A stretch of 64,000 nucleotides of DNA from Siphonodentalium dalli. Taxonomy: Eukaryota; Mollusca; Scaphopoda; Gadilida; Siphonodentaliidae. Location: assembly GCA_032622095.1 (NCBI GenBank), contig CP136069.1, positions 69,465,319 to 69,529,318 of the forward strand. The letters run 5' to 3'. This document shows, one piece after another, positions 21,760 through 36,700 of this stretch; within the stretch, counting starts at the first letter, position 1; every line of letters begins with the position of its first letter. The position numbers and the translations under genes are program-made. The notes under the pieces were generated by a model. The model searched no databases and had not been told where the DNA came from. It worked only from the letters and a program-made list of their open reading frames with translations.

Positions 21760-24700
21760 GTATAACATCAACTTCTTATTGAAATATCCAACGATTTGTA
21801 ATCTAACGTCACTTAATAGTTCTACTACAAATATGTTTTATTTCAATTTCTATAGTTTCCAAGCATATCACCCATTTTTCGAGCTAATCAATAAATCATA
21901 TTTTGGTTGACCTTTGGCTTTATTTACTCCTTAGACCTTACCTTACTCCTTTACTGACCTTAGGCTTAGTAGTGACCGGAGGCCAAAATTGTTTAATGTT
22001 ATGTTATCCATAATAGTGTATGTCATTTTAAATTAAAGGTATTCTCATTCTGAATCCAAAACATTAGTGATGCGGACCGGTCCGGACCGGGTGTCACTGG
22101 ACCGGACCGCTTTTTGCCGCCGGTCCGGTACTCTCCGGTCCGGTCCATTATTTTACTTCATTTATAATAAACTATCGCGAATATTATTGCGTATTTGCTG
22201 TCATATCAAGTAGCAACGATATGTATTGACGCATTCAAGTGGTTAATATATATTAAAGTTGAATTTAAACGTTTGATGCCACGAAAACAATGTATAGATC
22301 TATTAGATGTTCAAATTTGTTAGAATAAACCATATGTTATTATGTCAATCATTGTGAAAACATTTTCAAATTTGTTACTGTAAACCAAATGTTAAAATGT
22401 TAAGCATTCTGAAAACATTTTCAAAATATAAAAATATTAATTGCTTGTTTCGTTCTAAATTGTTTTAAATAACTACTATCATACACTGGCCAACACTATG
22501 TAGCACCCTGTCAATACGACAAACATGCAACTGAATGAGTATGGAACTATTTGTCATAAACGGTGTAACATGGCATCAACTATATCAATTTGGATGGATA
22601 TAAAAAGCAGGTATTCTATTGTTTTTCACAGTTATAATTATCGAAGAAACATGCAAACCACATTACATAGTACATACACAAGACAGTCACATTAATCCAA
22701 TAGTTGTACTTAGGTATATACATGGACGTATATTGTAATATAGATCGATGGTATATATTATAAGTTAAACTGTTATTGTCAGGACTACATGTATACAATC
22801 AGCCACCACAATCTCCAAGACTCCAATATTAATGTAGTAGTCATATTAGTACACATTTGTATAATTGTCATCAGTAAAGTTATTTTTCGTTTAAATTTCA
22901 ATTTAATGAAAATAAGTATGATACGAATCATGCATACGATCAGTTGAGTGCCATGTTAGATTGGATGTAACACATTCTGGCCCTAGCTATATATCTGCCC
23001 AATACATTTAATTAGTGCATGTTCGCATTACTAGAAATACTATTATCGTGTATCGTTCCCAGTATATCCCACCAGAGACAGACACTGATGCATACAATCG
23101 GCAAACAATGTAAGTTTTAACATATATGGTCTCATTGCAATGCACTAAACTCAGTAACCTTATAGTTTGTACTATACAGAGTAAAAACTTTGAGAAAACA
23201 GAGAATTCATTAACATATAGCCTATTATAGGTGGACCGGACCGTTTTGGAGCGGTCCAGGCATGTGTACCGGACCGGAATGGCCTGGACTGGACCGCCTT
23301 GGCAGTGGACCGGACCACCCAAGGTGGTCCGGTCCGGTCCGCATCACTACAAAACATGAACTCTTTTTAAATGACATTGAGTAAAAAAAAAGTTATGAGT
23401 GAGGCCTAAAAAAAAAATACCTTTGTTTCCCCTAACCCGCCCGCACCCATTAAAACCTCCCGCACCAATTTTTTTTCTTTTTTTTCGAAAATAAAATAGC
23501 TGCCGACGCTGTTTGTCTCAGTTTGTCGCTTTATAATAGGCCCCGTTTCTAATGACTCGACGTCCGGACGCATTTCGTAAAATGGCGGCGCCCACGGAAA
23601 ATAAAAAATATATCGTTTTCGTTTAAATCTTCTAGTGATGAGCCGATAATTGGGAACGACAATCGGAATCGGTACTCGGGTTTCAACATCGGCATTTCCA
23701 ATTGTCTAAATAGAAATCAGGTGCTTGTTTTTCTTCAATAAACTGTTTTAAATATGACGATGTTTTGTTGAATAAATGACCAGTAAACATGGGGAAAGTG
23801 ATTTACCAAACACAAACTTGATATACAGCCATCTCCTCTTCAATACACCGGCTGTACCTGGGTCTATGTTTGAACAATATATTACAGTGGGGATCGCCGG
23901 GAAGCACGTTACACTTTGGGTTAGAGCCAGGCTGCGATGATGACGCCGTGATTGCGCGTAATCATAAATTATATGATGATGTACATGTACACAAATTACA
24001 TCTCATGGGACTCATGTACGCCGATACGTAACTTTATTGTTCGTCAACATGTAGACATTTTGATTTATGTATGTCAGACTATCAAAAATCAAAATGTATG
24101 CATACGCAGCACAACAAATCTATCTATATAGTACACACAGCGTAAAACAGGTATAAACTGTAGAAACCGAAAGTGCATGTCAAGTGACATTTAATTGCGC
24201 AGCTGACTTCACTGTTTGTTCAATTAAATTGAGCATATTATAACATGTGTATCAGTTGTCAGGACGCAGGAATAAAAACTGTACAAGCATTAATAGTCAG
24301 ATATTAAAAAGAATTAAAGAAATTTATTTATTAATTTTACTATCTGTAATTAATCTTTTCAAAGTCTTTCACCCAACACAACTTTCCATTAATGATTAAC
24401 TTTAAATAGTCGAAGACAATGTGATTCCATCCAGTCAGCCTCGTGTGACGTCACGTATAAGGTCACCACCATTTGATGATTATTTTGATGACCATGCCGA
24501 AATCGACAATCAAATCGTGTCTGCGAAATTGACATGAACATGGTGTAACTTGCAACTAGTTCAGTCGGCTCATTTCCTTTGATGTGATGTCTTTGAATTG
24601 GGATCAAAGAAAAATGCTGTTTGATGAATTGTTATCAAAAACGGGCCGTGGATATGTCGTCATGCACGTGGCTACATCAAACTTTCAAACTATTTGTTGT

Positions 24701-27700
24701 GGAATAGCCTAGAATACATGGGTAAGTTAATGCATTGCATCGTCGATTCGTCGATACAATACATTACAATAAATATACCGAGGCCCCGTACCACAGCCTC
24801 TGCAGGACATGTGCCTGTATTCGATCACAAGTCCTCCCATACCTACCTATATACTTACCCAAACGTATACTTATGTATACTGTGTACTGGCATATTACTA
24901 CGGTTGTTGCTTGCTTCTAATTCTAAGTATTATATAACACATATAACATATTCTGGTATAATTATTACAATAATCGGAATCGGCACCTGAATCGGCCGAT
25001 TGTGATCTCAAATAATCGGCAATCGGCGCAAGGCTCTATTTGACAATCGGCTCTGACATCACTAAATCTTCCATCAAAACAGGAATATTCACCTATGTCA
25101 TGGCATCACAAACCATGGTTAGCAGCAGTGTATTAGGGCTAAAGTATCTAAAATGTTCTCTCATGGACGCGGTAAAAAATTTACCGTAGTTTCACATGCT
25201 AAGAAGTTTTTACACGTGTTTCAAGAACACCATACGGGTTTTACGGACAACGTTGTCGTTCAATGTAGTTTGGACTTGGATTCAAAGGAAACGTTTAACT
25301 TTGAAAACACAGGGGTCTGTAACGCGCTCCGCCCCCCTTTTGCGCTGCCCATATACGCCGCTTCTATATACGCGCCTGCTTCACGTTAATGGTAGTAATA
25401 TAGAGACCATTAACGTGAAGCAGGCGCGTATATAGAAGCGGTGTATTTGGGCAGCGCAAAAGGGGGTCGGGAAGCAGAGCGCGTTACAGGACCCAGTGGT
25501 TGAAAAGGAGTGTATTGTTGGCGATATTTTAAACACTTTTAAGTGAAAATGGTAGCATATGTTGGTATAGGATATTTTTGATTGAATTGGTATTGAATAT
25601 TTACTTTTTATTGTACTTTGTGATTTTAAATACAAATAAATGCTATTCTATTTTATGCCTTGTGTCTTGCTGATCACCTTCCAATATCATAATATGAAGC
25701 TTCCAGCATTCAAATCACACCTGACATGTATAATTTTATATACATGGGAAAGTGAGAACTTTTGGGAGATTTCCACACAAAAAAACCAAAAAATTCCCGC
25801 TCGCCCGCACCTATATTTTTCAGCTCTGTTAGGGGAAACAAAGGTATTTTTTTTTTTTAGGCCTGATTGAATTTTTGGAATTTCCCGTATTTTCTGGAGT
25901 TGGAAATTTTGGCCTCCACTGGAGGCTCCAGTCACTACGCCTATGACGTTATGTTATGTTAAATACATGGCGTTTTGTGTACAAATACTACAAATACATG
26001 TGCTTTCTAGGAAAAAGTAAATAACTCAAATTGGGCCGAGTTGGGCTGGACCACAGGCCTTCTAATCAGTGATATTAAATTGAGTGATATTATATATTTT
26101 TGAAGTAATTAGTCCACTTACCTTACTATAAATGTACCAGGTATGCATAAAGAATTTTGGATGAAATTTTGTCATATCGATCAGGAAAATATGTTAAAGT
26201 CGATTTTATCATACAATTTACCATTAAACTGCAGCGTTTTTACAGCAACTGGTGCCTCTATTTTTGAAGAAACGTATGCCGTTGGCAGAATCGATGTATC
26301 TCACCTGTATCATGTCTATTATTCAACAAATGTCACTTGTTTTTAGCCATGCTCTATTTCCACTGGACCACAATATAATCACGTGAAAAATGAATTGTAA
26401 ATTGAAACGGTCGCTCTAAAGAAGACTGTTGAAGTCCGACGTAGACTAGCGGGTTAAAAAAATAAAAATTATGCTGGATTCCAATATCCAGTCGTCGACA
26501 TACTCACTCTGCTTTAGTTTAGCCACAGTTGTTTATTTTTTGTGTCATTAATAACAAAGAACTCATTTATTTTACACCTACGGGACTTCCTTTAGTGAGA
26601 CCCAACATTTCTTCGCTTCCTGTAGTGGACCACATCAGAGCCATCTTAGTCAAAATAACGGGTGAAATATACCATCTAAAATGATGGATAATTCGAGAAG
26701 AGGGCGTTCTACGACAATTTGGACAGCGGATTCGTGTTTATCGTAATTAGAAACACATGTTGGAGTATAATATAGTGGTAAATGTAATATTTGAAAAGTT
26801 TTGAACACTTTGAAAAATGTTGGGTCGATCTTTGTAAATTTGCAAACTTTTTGATTCAAACCTTCTTCTTATACTGAGTGATAGAGAATAGATGCATTAA
26901 ATTTCTATTTATTAAGATCTCAGTCACTGTTTAGAAGGCCTGTGGCCGGGACTCTGCTTATATCACCAGAAAGATGATAATACAAGCTTCATTTTAATTT
27001 TTTTTTTAAATCAGTATTGTCGAGTAGGATTTTTTTACAGCTCATTAATTTGATTAAAGTGTGATTTTCATAACAAAACTTGTAAAGCATGTGCTAACAT
27101 CGGGCAATCGTTAGCACAAATTATGTGAATTAAGGGGAATTTCTTTGAATGATTGAAGTTATTAATACAACAGGAATATGTCATAAAAGTTTCTACCCAT
27201 AATTCTACTTTTTATGTCACTTATGAGCCATATAAGGCTATATTACATAACGCGAAACGAGAGGTTGCAATAATCAAGATGGCGGTGCCCATAAATTGAA
27301 TAATTGCAGAAAATGGAGACTGTATCCTGTTTTCAATTGGCTGGAACTCCGTTGAGCCAAACCTAATTTAGATAATTTTTTTAAAACAAGCTCTGTATTA
27401 GGCCATTCAACAAAGATTCCTTGTTTCTCATCAGCACCCGTCCGGATTTTATCGCCCGTCTCTAATTTTTTTATATTTTATAAATGATCTATGTTTTGGT
27501 GTATGGATGTTTATCGTGATGTTTCGTGATCTCTGTATACATTATATGTGTACAGAGATCACGATGTAGTGAATGTTCAGACCAATCTCAATACAGTTGC
27601 ATCCTTTTGGTATGCTTGGGGCTCCTGAACGCATAGCAGTGACTGGTAGGCTTCAGCATACTTGGCTGAATAAACATGGAAGTTTGAACTTGGAAAACCC

Positions 27701-30700
27701 GATTTAAGTACGTACTATAAAATTTATTCTACCACGCAAAAATCGGATTATGTCTTTTCAAGTTTTGTGAAAAGTCCTATTCTTATATGAAACAAAAAGC
27801 TTTTAGTTAGGGAGCCAGGAGGGTTTTAATTACACTATCGCGCAAGGAAGGTTTGATGCTCTCGATTTGTTGGCGGTGATAGATCATTACGAAAAACTAA
27901 TTTCTTAAGTTGCGCATTCCTGGCGTTTAGGGGCCAGATGGCCCTCCGAAACCCCAAAAATGACTTTTAATTACACTATCGCGCAAGTCCACCATCTTTA
28001 CATCGAATACTATATTATGTTCACTGATCATAAAAACATAACTTAAGAATGGAAATTTCCTGGCGTTTTCAAATAAGAAGGGGTCTTCTAGGTGGACCCA
28101 AAAATGTCAAAATTTCACTTTTAATTACACAATCGCGCAAGTCCACCATTTTTTCATGAAATGGTATACTGTATTCACTGATCATAAAAACACAACTTAA
28201 GAACAGAAATTTCCTGGCGTTTTCAAATAAGAAGGGGTCTTCTAGAGGGACCGAAAAATGTCAAAATTTCACTTTTAATTACACAATCGCGCAAATCCAC
28301 CATTTTTTCCTGGAATAGTCTCCTGTAATCACTGATCATAAAAACACAACTTAAGAACGGAAATTTCCTGGCGTTTTCAAATAAGAAGAGGTCCATGGGT
28401 GGTACAACAGACATATATATAGTTCTTTGTATGACAATATACAAGCATGTAGTAACTCAAGATTAAAACATGGCATACAAAACATATTTTTGTTTCAAAA
28501 TAAAAAAAAACATTAGTCACATTGAACACTAAAGCTTTGTGGAATAATTGCGCTTGGTATTAATTGTCAAGATCATAGAACATAAACACGGAAAGCTTCA
28601 TCAAGCAATGAGCTCGGCATCTATTGACAATGAATGTTTATTTATGGGTCCATTTCGTCATTAGTGTCGGAGTCATGAGCACAACCAGGTACACGTTCAT
28701 CGTCCGTATCATCTTTGTCACATTCCGGTTGTTCTGGGATTACTGGCTCTGGCATCTGTGGCCCGTCGAACCAGATAAATAGCCCTGTCAATTTTCTGAC
28801 GCAAAGCAGAATTGCAAGGCGGAATACTACTACCGTCCAGTCCTTTCAACGGTCGGTTTTCATTCTTAGGCCCAAAAGTTTTCTCGAACACTTTGAATCT
28901 GTTATCGTTAATTGGGATGGGTTTGCGGGCATGTATACTCATCGGGCACCTCGTACGTTTCTACTGAAACAGATCATGAGGCCAAGTCTACAATATCGAT
29001 CGTCGGGATCAAGAAGAGCAAAATGGGCGTTTATTGCCCTTCCGAGCAAAAGCGGCCATATAATCGCACCCGCTGATATGTAGGCGTGAAATGCTGGCAG
29101 CGCAGAACAGATGGTTTCTCCTATTTCCTCAGACACAGCTGAAACATTCACGTACCATCTGTTACCACGCCCAGTTGTACCAACATCCATCCAGATAATA
29201 TATTTAACTGTATGTATGTGATGCAATAGAAAAATACGAGTATGTCTGTGTCCGCAGCTCGTACTACGATGTTACCAACTGGTATTGCATGATCAAAATC
29301 CACCATGTGTAGAGAAACATTGTGTCTGCCTCAGGATGATCACAATACAGACTTTCCACGGTCCGCTTCTCGACATTGACATCTACAACAGTAAACTCCA
29401 CATACTCTTCGTCAAAGGCAATGTGTATTCCCTGTCGACCAAGACATGTGTGTGATGTGAAGAAGACCATTTGTTTTGCAAAAAATCGAGGCAGCTGTTT
29501 CTTGAAAGATGTAGATTTCAATGCTTTAGACACATCTTTAGGGATCAACTGCTCGGGACCGGTTATCATGTATGTGACCTGCTCAGCACCTCCGCGTTCT
29601 CATTCACAGTCATTGATGGAAGGTTCCACATATGTGTCGAACATCTCGTCGATTCATTTGGACTTTAGGTTTAAAGGTATCTGAAGCACGACACGAGAGA
29701 GTCAACCTTCTGTCAGGGGTAAAGCCGACGGTAAGCCTTGCAGCAGGAAATTGCCATCGACGATGTTAGCATCTACGACTTCCCCTCGAGCAATGGGAAC
29801 AATGAACTCTTGTCCGTGTGAGCCATTGTATCGTCAGTCTTGCAGATAGAGAGTGGTACCGATGTCAATGGGAATTGAAGAAGGAATTCTATGTCAACTT
29901 CACGCTTAGTTGCAAGGATTGCTATTTTCCCCCAGCATATCCCTCGTGCAGCGGAGCTCTTTATCATCGTTAAATCGTTGTGTTTCTGTTTGCCAACTTT
30001 CATTATTGTTAACAATGAATCGCTAATATCAGTACTGGCACATTGGCCTGTACGTTTAAGAGGGCATATGTTTCCAGAGTAAATGGATTTGCGTTAGCCT
30101 GTATACAGATGAGAAGCTTGTTGGGGTCATCATTGTCACGATCAATCCTACTGTCAGTCAGTTCAGCTCGGACATCATATAGTTGTAGGTAGTCCACATA
30201 GTTCAAATGCAGTGCCGATAAGTGCGGCTCTACTTCCCTTGTCACACTCCAGCACTATTTAGTGAAGGAATATGCGGATGATCCAGATCGCTTTGAGAGA
30301 CCGATCTCCAGAAATAAACTAAAAACCTTCTCAAACAAGGGCGCGAAAAATTGTTGTTAAAGAGCTTCGCCACACGAGGGCTATGCTGGGAAGACTAGCA
30401 ACTAAACGTGAAGATGACATAGGATTCCTTCTTCAATCCCCATTGACATCGGTACCACACTCTATCTGCCATCGTCGATGGCAATTTCCTGCTGCACTGC
30501 CTACCCCGGCTTTACCCCGACATATGGTGGACTCTCGTGTCTTGCTTGACAAGCTATTAAACCTAACGTCCAAGCGAATGGACGTGGTGTTCGACACAGG
30601 CATACATGGAACTTCCACCCAGGACTGTGAACGAGAATGTAAAGGTGCTGAGCAGGTCACATATATGATAACCGGTCCTGAGCAGTTGATCCCTAAATAT

Positions 30701-33700
30701 GCGTCTAAAGCATTGAAATCTACAGCTTTCAAAAAGCAGCTGCCTCGATTTTTTGCCAAAGATTGGTCTGCTTCACACCACACACATGTCTTCGTCGACA
30801 GGGAAGTGTACCTTGGCTTTGACGAAGAGTGTGTGAAGTTTGTTGTTGTCGATGGCAGTGTCGAGAAGCAGACCATGGAAAGTCTGTATTGTGATCATCC
30901 TGAGGCAAACACAAGGGTTTGTCTACACATGATGGATATTGGTCATGAAATACCCGTTGGTAACATCGTAGTACGAGCTGCAGACACAAATTTACTCGTA
31001 ATTCTATTGCATCACATACATACATTTAAATCTGTTATCTGGATGGACGTTGGCACAACTGGACATGGTAACAGACGCTACTTGAACGTTTCAGCTGTGT
31101 CTGAGGAAATAGGAGAAACAATCTGTTCTGCATAAATGTGGGTTTTTTTTGTACCACCTATGGACCTCTTCTTATTTGAAAACGCCAGGAAATTTGCTTT
31201 CTTAAGTTGTGTGTTTATGATCAGTGAACATAATAGACTATTCCAGGTTAAAATGGTGGACTTGCGCGATTGTGTAATTAAAAGTGAAATTTTGACATTT
31301 TTGCCCCCCCCCCCCCCTAGAAGACCCCTTCCCATTGGAAAATGCCAGGACATTTGCGTTCTTAAGTTGCATTTTTATGATCAGTGAATACAGTAGACTA
31401 TTCCAGAAAAAAATGGTGGACTTGCGCGATTGTTTATTTAAAAGTGAAATTTTGACAATTTTGGGTACCCCTGAAGACCCCTTCTTATTTGAAAATGCCA
31501 GGAAATTTCTGTTCTTAAGTTGTGTTTTTATGATCAGTGAATACAGTATACCATTTCATGAAAAAATGGTGGACTTGCGCGATTGTGTAATTAAAAGTGA
31601 AATTTTGACATTTTTGGGTCCCCCTAGAAGACCCCTTCTTAATTGAAAACGCCAGGAAATTTCCGTTCTTAAGTTATGTTTTTATGAACTGTGAACATAA
31701 TAGAGTATTCAATGTAAAGATGGTGGACTTGCGCGATAGTGTAATTAAATGCCATGCTTTACTGATTGTTCTGGTTAATACTTTAGGGTGTGTTTATATA
31801 AGTAGGCCTACCAACGCAATTATGCTATTACGGTAAATCTGTGTCAATCTCTGAGTGCTATTGTCACCACCAACACACCACTTAATAATTATTATGAGGA
31901 CGATAATGAATAGATAAGAGACACAATGAGTATTAATGATTTATTTAATGTTATTGATGAGGTCGGCCTTTATTATACACCCAAAGTTTCAATATCAATA
32001 AAATCTTCCATTAATTTTAGTTTTGTAATCCTAGCTACCCATGCATTCATTTTTGTTTTGATATATCAACAAAACTATGCATAAATTTTAACCATATAAA
32101 CACATCTAAATGACAAGAAGGTGATTGCCTAAATTTAATGTGAGTATATCAGTACTCGTCGACAAAGAAGTTATAATACAAAACACCCTCCTGCCCCATT
32201 CTCAGGAAAAAGTCTGATGAGAAACAAGGGATCTCTGTTGAATGGCCTTATGATTTTTTTGAATCACTAAATCATTTTTCGTGTCATTGAGTATTTATTG
32301 AGATATAAAAAATAAATTCAAGGTTGAATTTACTATAGTCCAGAATAGGAAACCAGCCGCGACGTCATGACGTTCCGGTCGCTATCCTTAGCCTAACAGT
32401 AACACTGTAACAGGTCGGGCACAGGTGCCAAATGAGCTAAATAGCTCATTTGAGCTCACGTAGCTAAATTGAGCTAAATTTTTAATGTGATTTCAGTCTG
32501 TTCCTTCAGTTCAACACCTTATGCAAAATATCCCGCTGCAATCAACATAACATTGATCTTCACAAAAATAACTTGCGCTCATCTACTCACACCAGTCTTG
32601 ATATATTTTAAGTGATATTTGCTTAAGGATTTACCCATATGATTCCATTAAAATTCGGAAGAGAAAATAGTATTTAGTTGACTTTTCATTCGGTAAATCT
32701 TCGCCACACCATCTGGATCTTATCCCAAGATTAAATGAACCAAACATTTTGATTGGCACCTCAAAACGGTCTCTCGCTATGTGTTTATTAGTAGGATTTC
32801 AATTGAATTTCACCGGTTAGAACGTATGGAGAGCCACGTGCATAACCATGTCGACAAAATAGAAAACACAGTAAGCAATGCGTAAAATTATACAGTAGAA
32901 TTTGAATGTTTTGACCGCTCGTGCTTCCATATTTCTTCCTCTCCTAATGGGAGTCTAGTCGTAAATTGATTCCAGTAGTTTATCCAATCCGACAAGACGT
33001 TGTAACCTTGTGTCCTTAACCTTCAGAAATACATTCTAGGTAAATTCATATGCAGAAGCGGCAGTTTTATGTACACAATTCGTAAGTTTGATAAAAAGTT
33101 TAATCTATCTCATAAAAGTGTTAATCAAATCGCCTTTGATCGCACACGCGGCTGTTTTAATTAGTTGTACAGTGAAACCTCTCCAAACCGGACTCTCTAT
33201 AAACCGAATCTCTCTCCATACCGAACAAATTGTCCAGTCCCGAATTCACTCCAGTGCATTCTCACTAAAAATTACCTCTATAAACCGAAACCTCTCTATT
33301 CCGAAAATCGGACGGATTTTTTAGTCCATAAGTGAACAAATACATTGATTTTTACCTCCCAAATCCGAACACGGAAAGCAATACCGACCGAACGCACGTG
33401 CGGTAGATTTGACATACTTGATGCTGAGCTCTGAAATTGTTTGCTTTGGTGTGGACTGGATCTTTTATAAGTTTAAATTTCTGTTCTACAATAGACTACA
33501 TTCATGACAGCTCACTCATTGTGGTAGGTTGGTTAAAACTGTATTGGTGACAATCTCTACCATAATTGTGTCGCAAAATATCGCCATTAATCCCAGAAGT
33601 TGTATCCTTAGTATCAGTCCAACTCACGGAAAAGGTGTGATAAAATATAATCACACAACATTGTTTTGGCCAGTACTGTAAACACAAAGCAGAAAGCATG

Positions 33701-36700
33701 GAGCTCATTCTGGAGCTCAAGTGCTCATGAATGACGTAACACTGGTTACTGTTGGATACAGATTACACTGAGCGGAAATTCCCTTTGATGTTTGCTTATA
33801 TTGTACCATTGCTGAACTTGTCAATAGCGGTTTGTCACTTTGAATAGTGGTTGCTAATTATCAAATTAAATCACTTGAGTCTGACTTCAGCTGTCAATTA
33901 GTGAAAAATGGGGATGTTGTAAACACATTGTATGAGATGAACAATGGGTCTAGGCCGGATATTTTACATATTAAATCGGAAGATAGTTTACATAATTTGG
34001 AAATGCAGTTTTCTCATTTATTGTTATGTTAGGCTCTGCATCATTGGTTGAGTCATTGGTTGATAAAATAAACACTTTGATAGCAATTTTATACCAAACA
34101 GGTAAGTGATGCTCTAACTACTGTGCACGCTGGATTTCCGTGGTGTTTTTCTAATTCATTGTTGATTTTTTTCCATTCGATTTAAGCATATATAATAACG
34201 GATATATGACGAACCATATAGAGCTAATTCCATTTTTAGTTGTTATTAAACCTGATTATACCATGTTTTATCTATTGTTATTTATATTATAGTTGGTACT
34301 TAATTGAATGAACTTTAATTATTCAAAACTAAATTGGTGATGCTTCGACAATGCTTAGTAACGGCGGCAATACATTCCGACCATAGTGCGATTTTCTATA
34401 AACCGAACATCTCTCTAAACTGAACAGAAGGGTCGGTCCGAAGGGTGTTCGGTTTGGAGAGGTTTTACTGTACCGAAGGTGTTTCTTTGAAGCTTCACAT
34501 GTGGTCTAACTAATGAAATTAAAATTAGCTATTTAGCTCAGTTGGCACCTGTGCCCGACCTGCCTAACTTGAAGGCTTACTTTGCCTGGGCCTGGCTTGG
34601 TCCGAGTTGGTCGTACCGGTTCTTGGGGCTATTCCTTTCATTACGCTGGGCTACAAACATAAATGGGTAAATTACCCTGGGCAAAAATGAATGCAATGTG
34701 GGATATTATATCTGCCCAAAAGAATCACCACTTAGTGGAAGTTGGACTGATAACACAGTTTCCGACGGTAGGGAAAACAGATAAAATTAAAACAAAAAAA
34801 TTTAATTCCCTACCTACCTTGCCCTGTAGGGGGTCCAATTAACAGAAACAGTGATATTTTTTTTTTAGGCCTAACTCATTTAGTGCCAACATATCGTGGG
34901 TTTCATCTGTCCGAGTGTCAAGTTTCCTGGACAGTATCATGCTTTATTCTATTATTGATACACTTTCCATTAGATGTTCACTCCATTCCCAAAAATATTA
35001 TGTTACTAATATGCAACCAGTCTTCATCAAAGGAACAATTTGTAGTTGGATCTTATTTCAAAGGTTTTTCAGCAGAGTGTGTCAAAGGGTTACCATGGTA
35101 ATGAGGGTTACATGTACATGTATGTATCATGGATGACGTCACATCTTATTCAGGTCATCAGGTTTTCGTGACTTTCACCAGCCGCATTTCACTGTGGAAG
35201 GTTTTTTATAATACTCAGAGAAAAGACACATAACTTTAATAATCTCCTGCCCGTATAGGAAATGCTGGCATGAGTTAAATGAATGAGTTAGAGTGTATAT
35301 TGTGATTAATTGCTATGTCTGGGGATGACACTAAGCCAGGCACACTGGCTGTCATAATGTGCACATACAGATTCGGTGGTTTTATTATTAAAGAATAATA
35401 ATATATAATTAAGATATTAATAGATCTTCAGAGATACACATGTGAAGTTACGGTATGTGCACATTTTGCTGAACACATATTTATACACAAGTATTATATA
35501 GGGTATGTTGTGCATATAGGATTTACTAGTATACAATGAACTGTCTATAATATGATTATTGCCATACATGTATACCGCTAAATATTATTGTGTAAAAACA
35601 TTCTGAATTTCTGTTAAACTTAATTTATATTTAAGTAATATACCGTATTTAATTTATTATATTTCCCTTTCTTACAGGTTGAGATGTATTCACTCAAGTG
35701 CAACTTCAAGGACTGACAGTCCGCTAACAAAAATATCACTGAAGGAAGCCGCTCCTAGTGTAAAGATTCCACCGTTCGCTGTTATACAGCCGGAAAAGTA
35801 CATTACAGAGATCACTGTGCTAGACAACGGACTAAAGGTCGCATCAGAAAAGAGGTTTGGGCAGTTCTCTACAGTTGGGGGTAAGTATGCTAGCAACATG
35901 CGATACTGGTCAGGTTTTTCCGCCAAGGAGAAGCCCTTCAACTGAACTATATGGATTATTATCCTCGGCCTTGTGTTATCAGGAGGGTTAAAATTTATTG
36001 TCCGTTTATTAGCCTACTCCGGTCAATCAGCGACTCCGGTCAATCAGTGCTCAGATTAGCTCACGCATGAATGCGTCCCGTGCAAATCTCGCGCTCTTAA
36101 CAATTCATCTAGCCAGTTTTATTTCTCTCCTTGGACCTATCAGACGTGGTTTTAACTAAAGGAAGTATTTCTCTATTGCGAGTTTATCAACTCAATATTT
36201 ATTGTTGATAACAAACTTGCAATTTATCCGTTGCTTACCCGGTCGTTTAATATTTTTAAGTTCGCGCAGAAACTCGTCGTTTCATAGTATACGCAACGCT
36301 ATTTATAAAAATTCTGTGTTTTTATCGACCCATTTTATCTCGAAAAATTTGGGATTGGAATAGACAAAATCACGTTGAGAACTTCGCCATTGATGGCCAT
36401 TTTGACAATGACTACAGACGCACATCGTTTACTTGTAGCGAACCTATATTGCATTATTGTGCAACATATACGGTGGCATGAATCGTCCGATTTCTGAGTC
36501 CACGTGGTACGGTATGCGAAGTCTTCTAATTTCGTGCTAACTATATTTCATGACGCCGACTTCTCGCCACGTTCATTTCATGTACACTACCTAATCGTAT
36601 ATGCAACAGCTCTGTTAGTGCGCAGAAAGTTGGCCACGACAGAAATGTCTCCTTTGGCGATAATTTACATGTATTAATAAACAAGATAGAACTTGTAATC

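Larger units (their letters stand above)
23402..25864. mobile_element. Composite element: outer AGGCCT-ended transposon carrying an inner hAT, copy 1
   Basis: Outer ends are AGGCCT, an A tract, ATACCTTTGTTTCCCCTAAC and the inverse at 25827-25864. Inside is a hAT-like element (23633-25063). The same arrangement, inverted, is at 47497-49462. Between the inner element and the right end, this copy has extra sequence holding the 25319-25487 palindrome. ORFs here match between the copies because the DNA does; no transposase was recognised. Confidence 0.78.
27401..32247. mobile_element. Foldback-like DNA element carrying inverted nuclease-like ORF fragments
   Basis: Outer ends GGCCATTCAACAAAGATTCC and, at the right, the inverted GGGATCTCTGTTGAATGGCC, continuing inward through TTGTTTCTCATCAG. 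Within these ends come tandem arrays in opposite orientation (about 27815-28405 and 31165-31765; unit about 140 bp with TTAATTACAC(A/T)ATCGCGCAAG). Between them lie two inverted copies of one ORF: a left minus-strand copy and a right plus-strand copy, joined by about 380 bp of unique spacer near 29970-30355. No classical transposase was recognised. It occupies much of PMPCA intron 1. Confidence 0.75.

Noticed and set aside
24694-24990. ORF conserved between 24694 and the inverted 47934-48179
   Set aside because: Both lie in the two copies of the composite element; frame is not preserved to the end and no domain is visible, so it is repeat sequence, not a gene.
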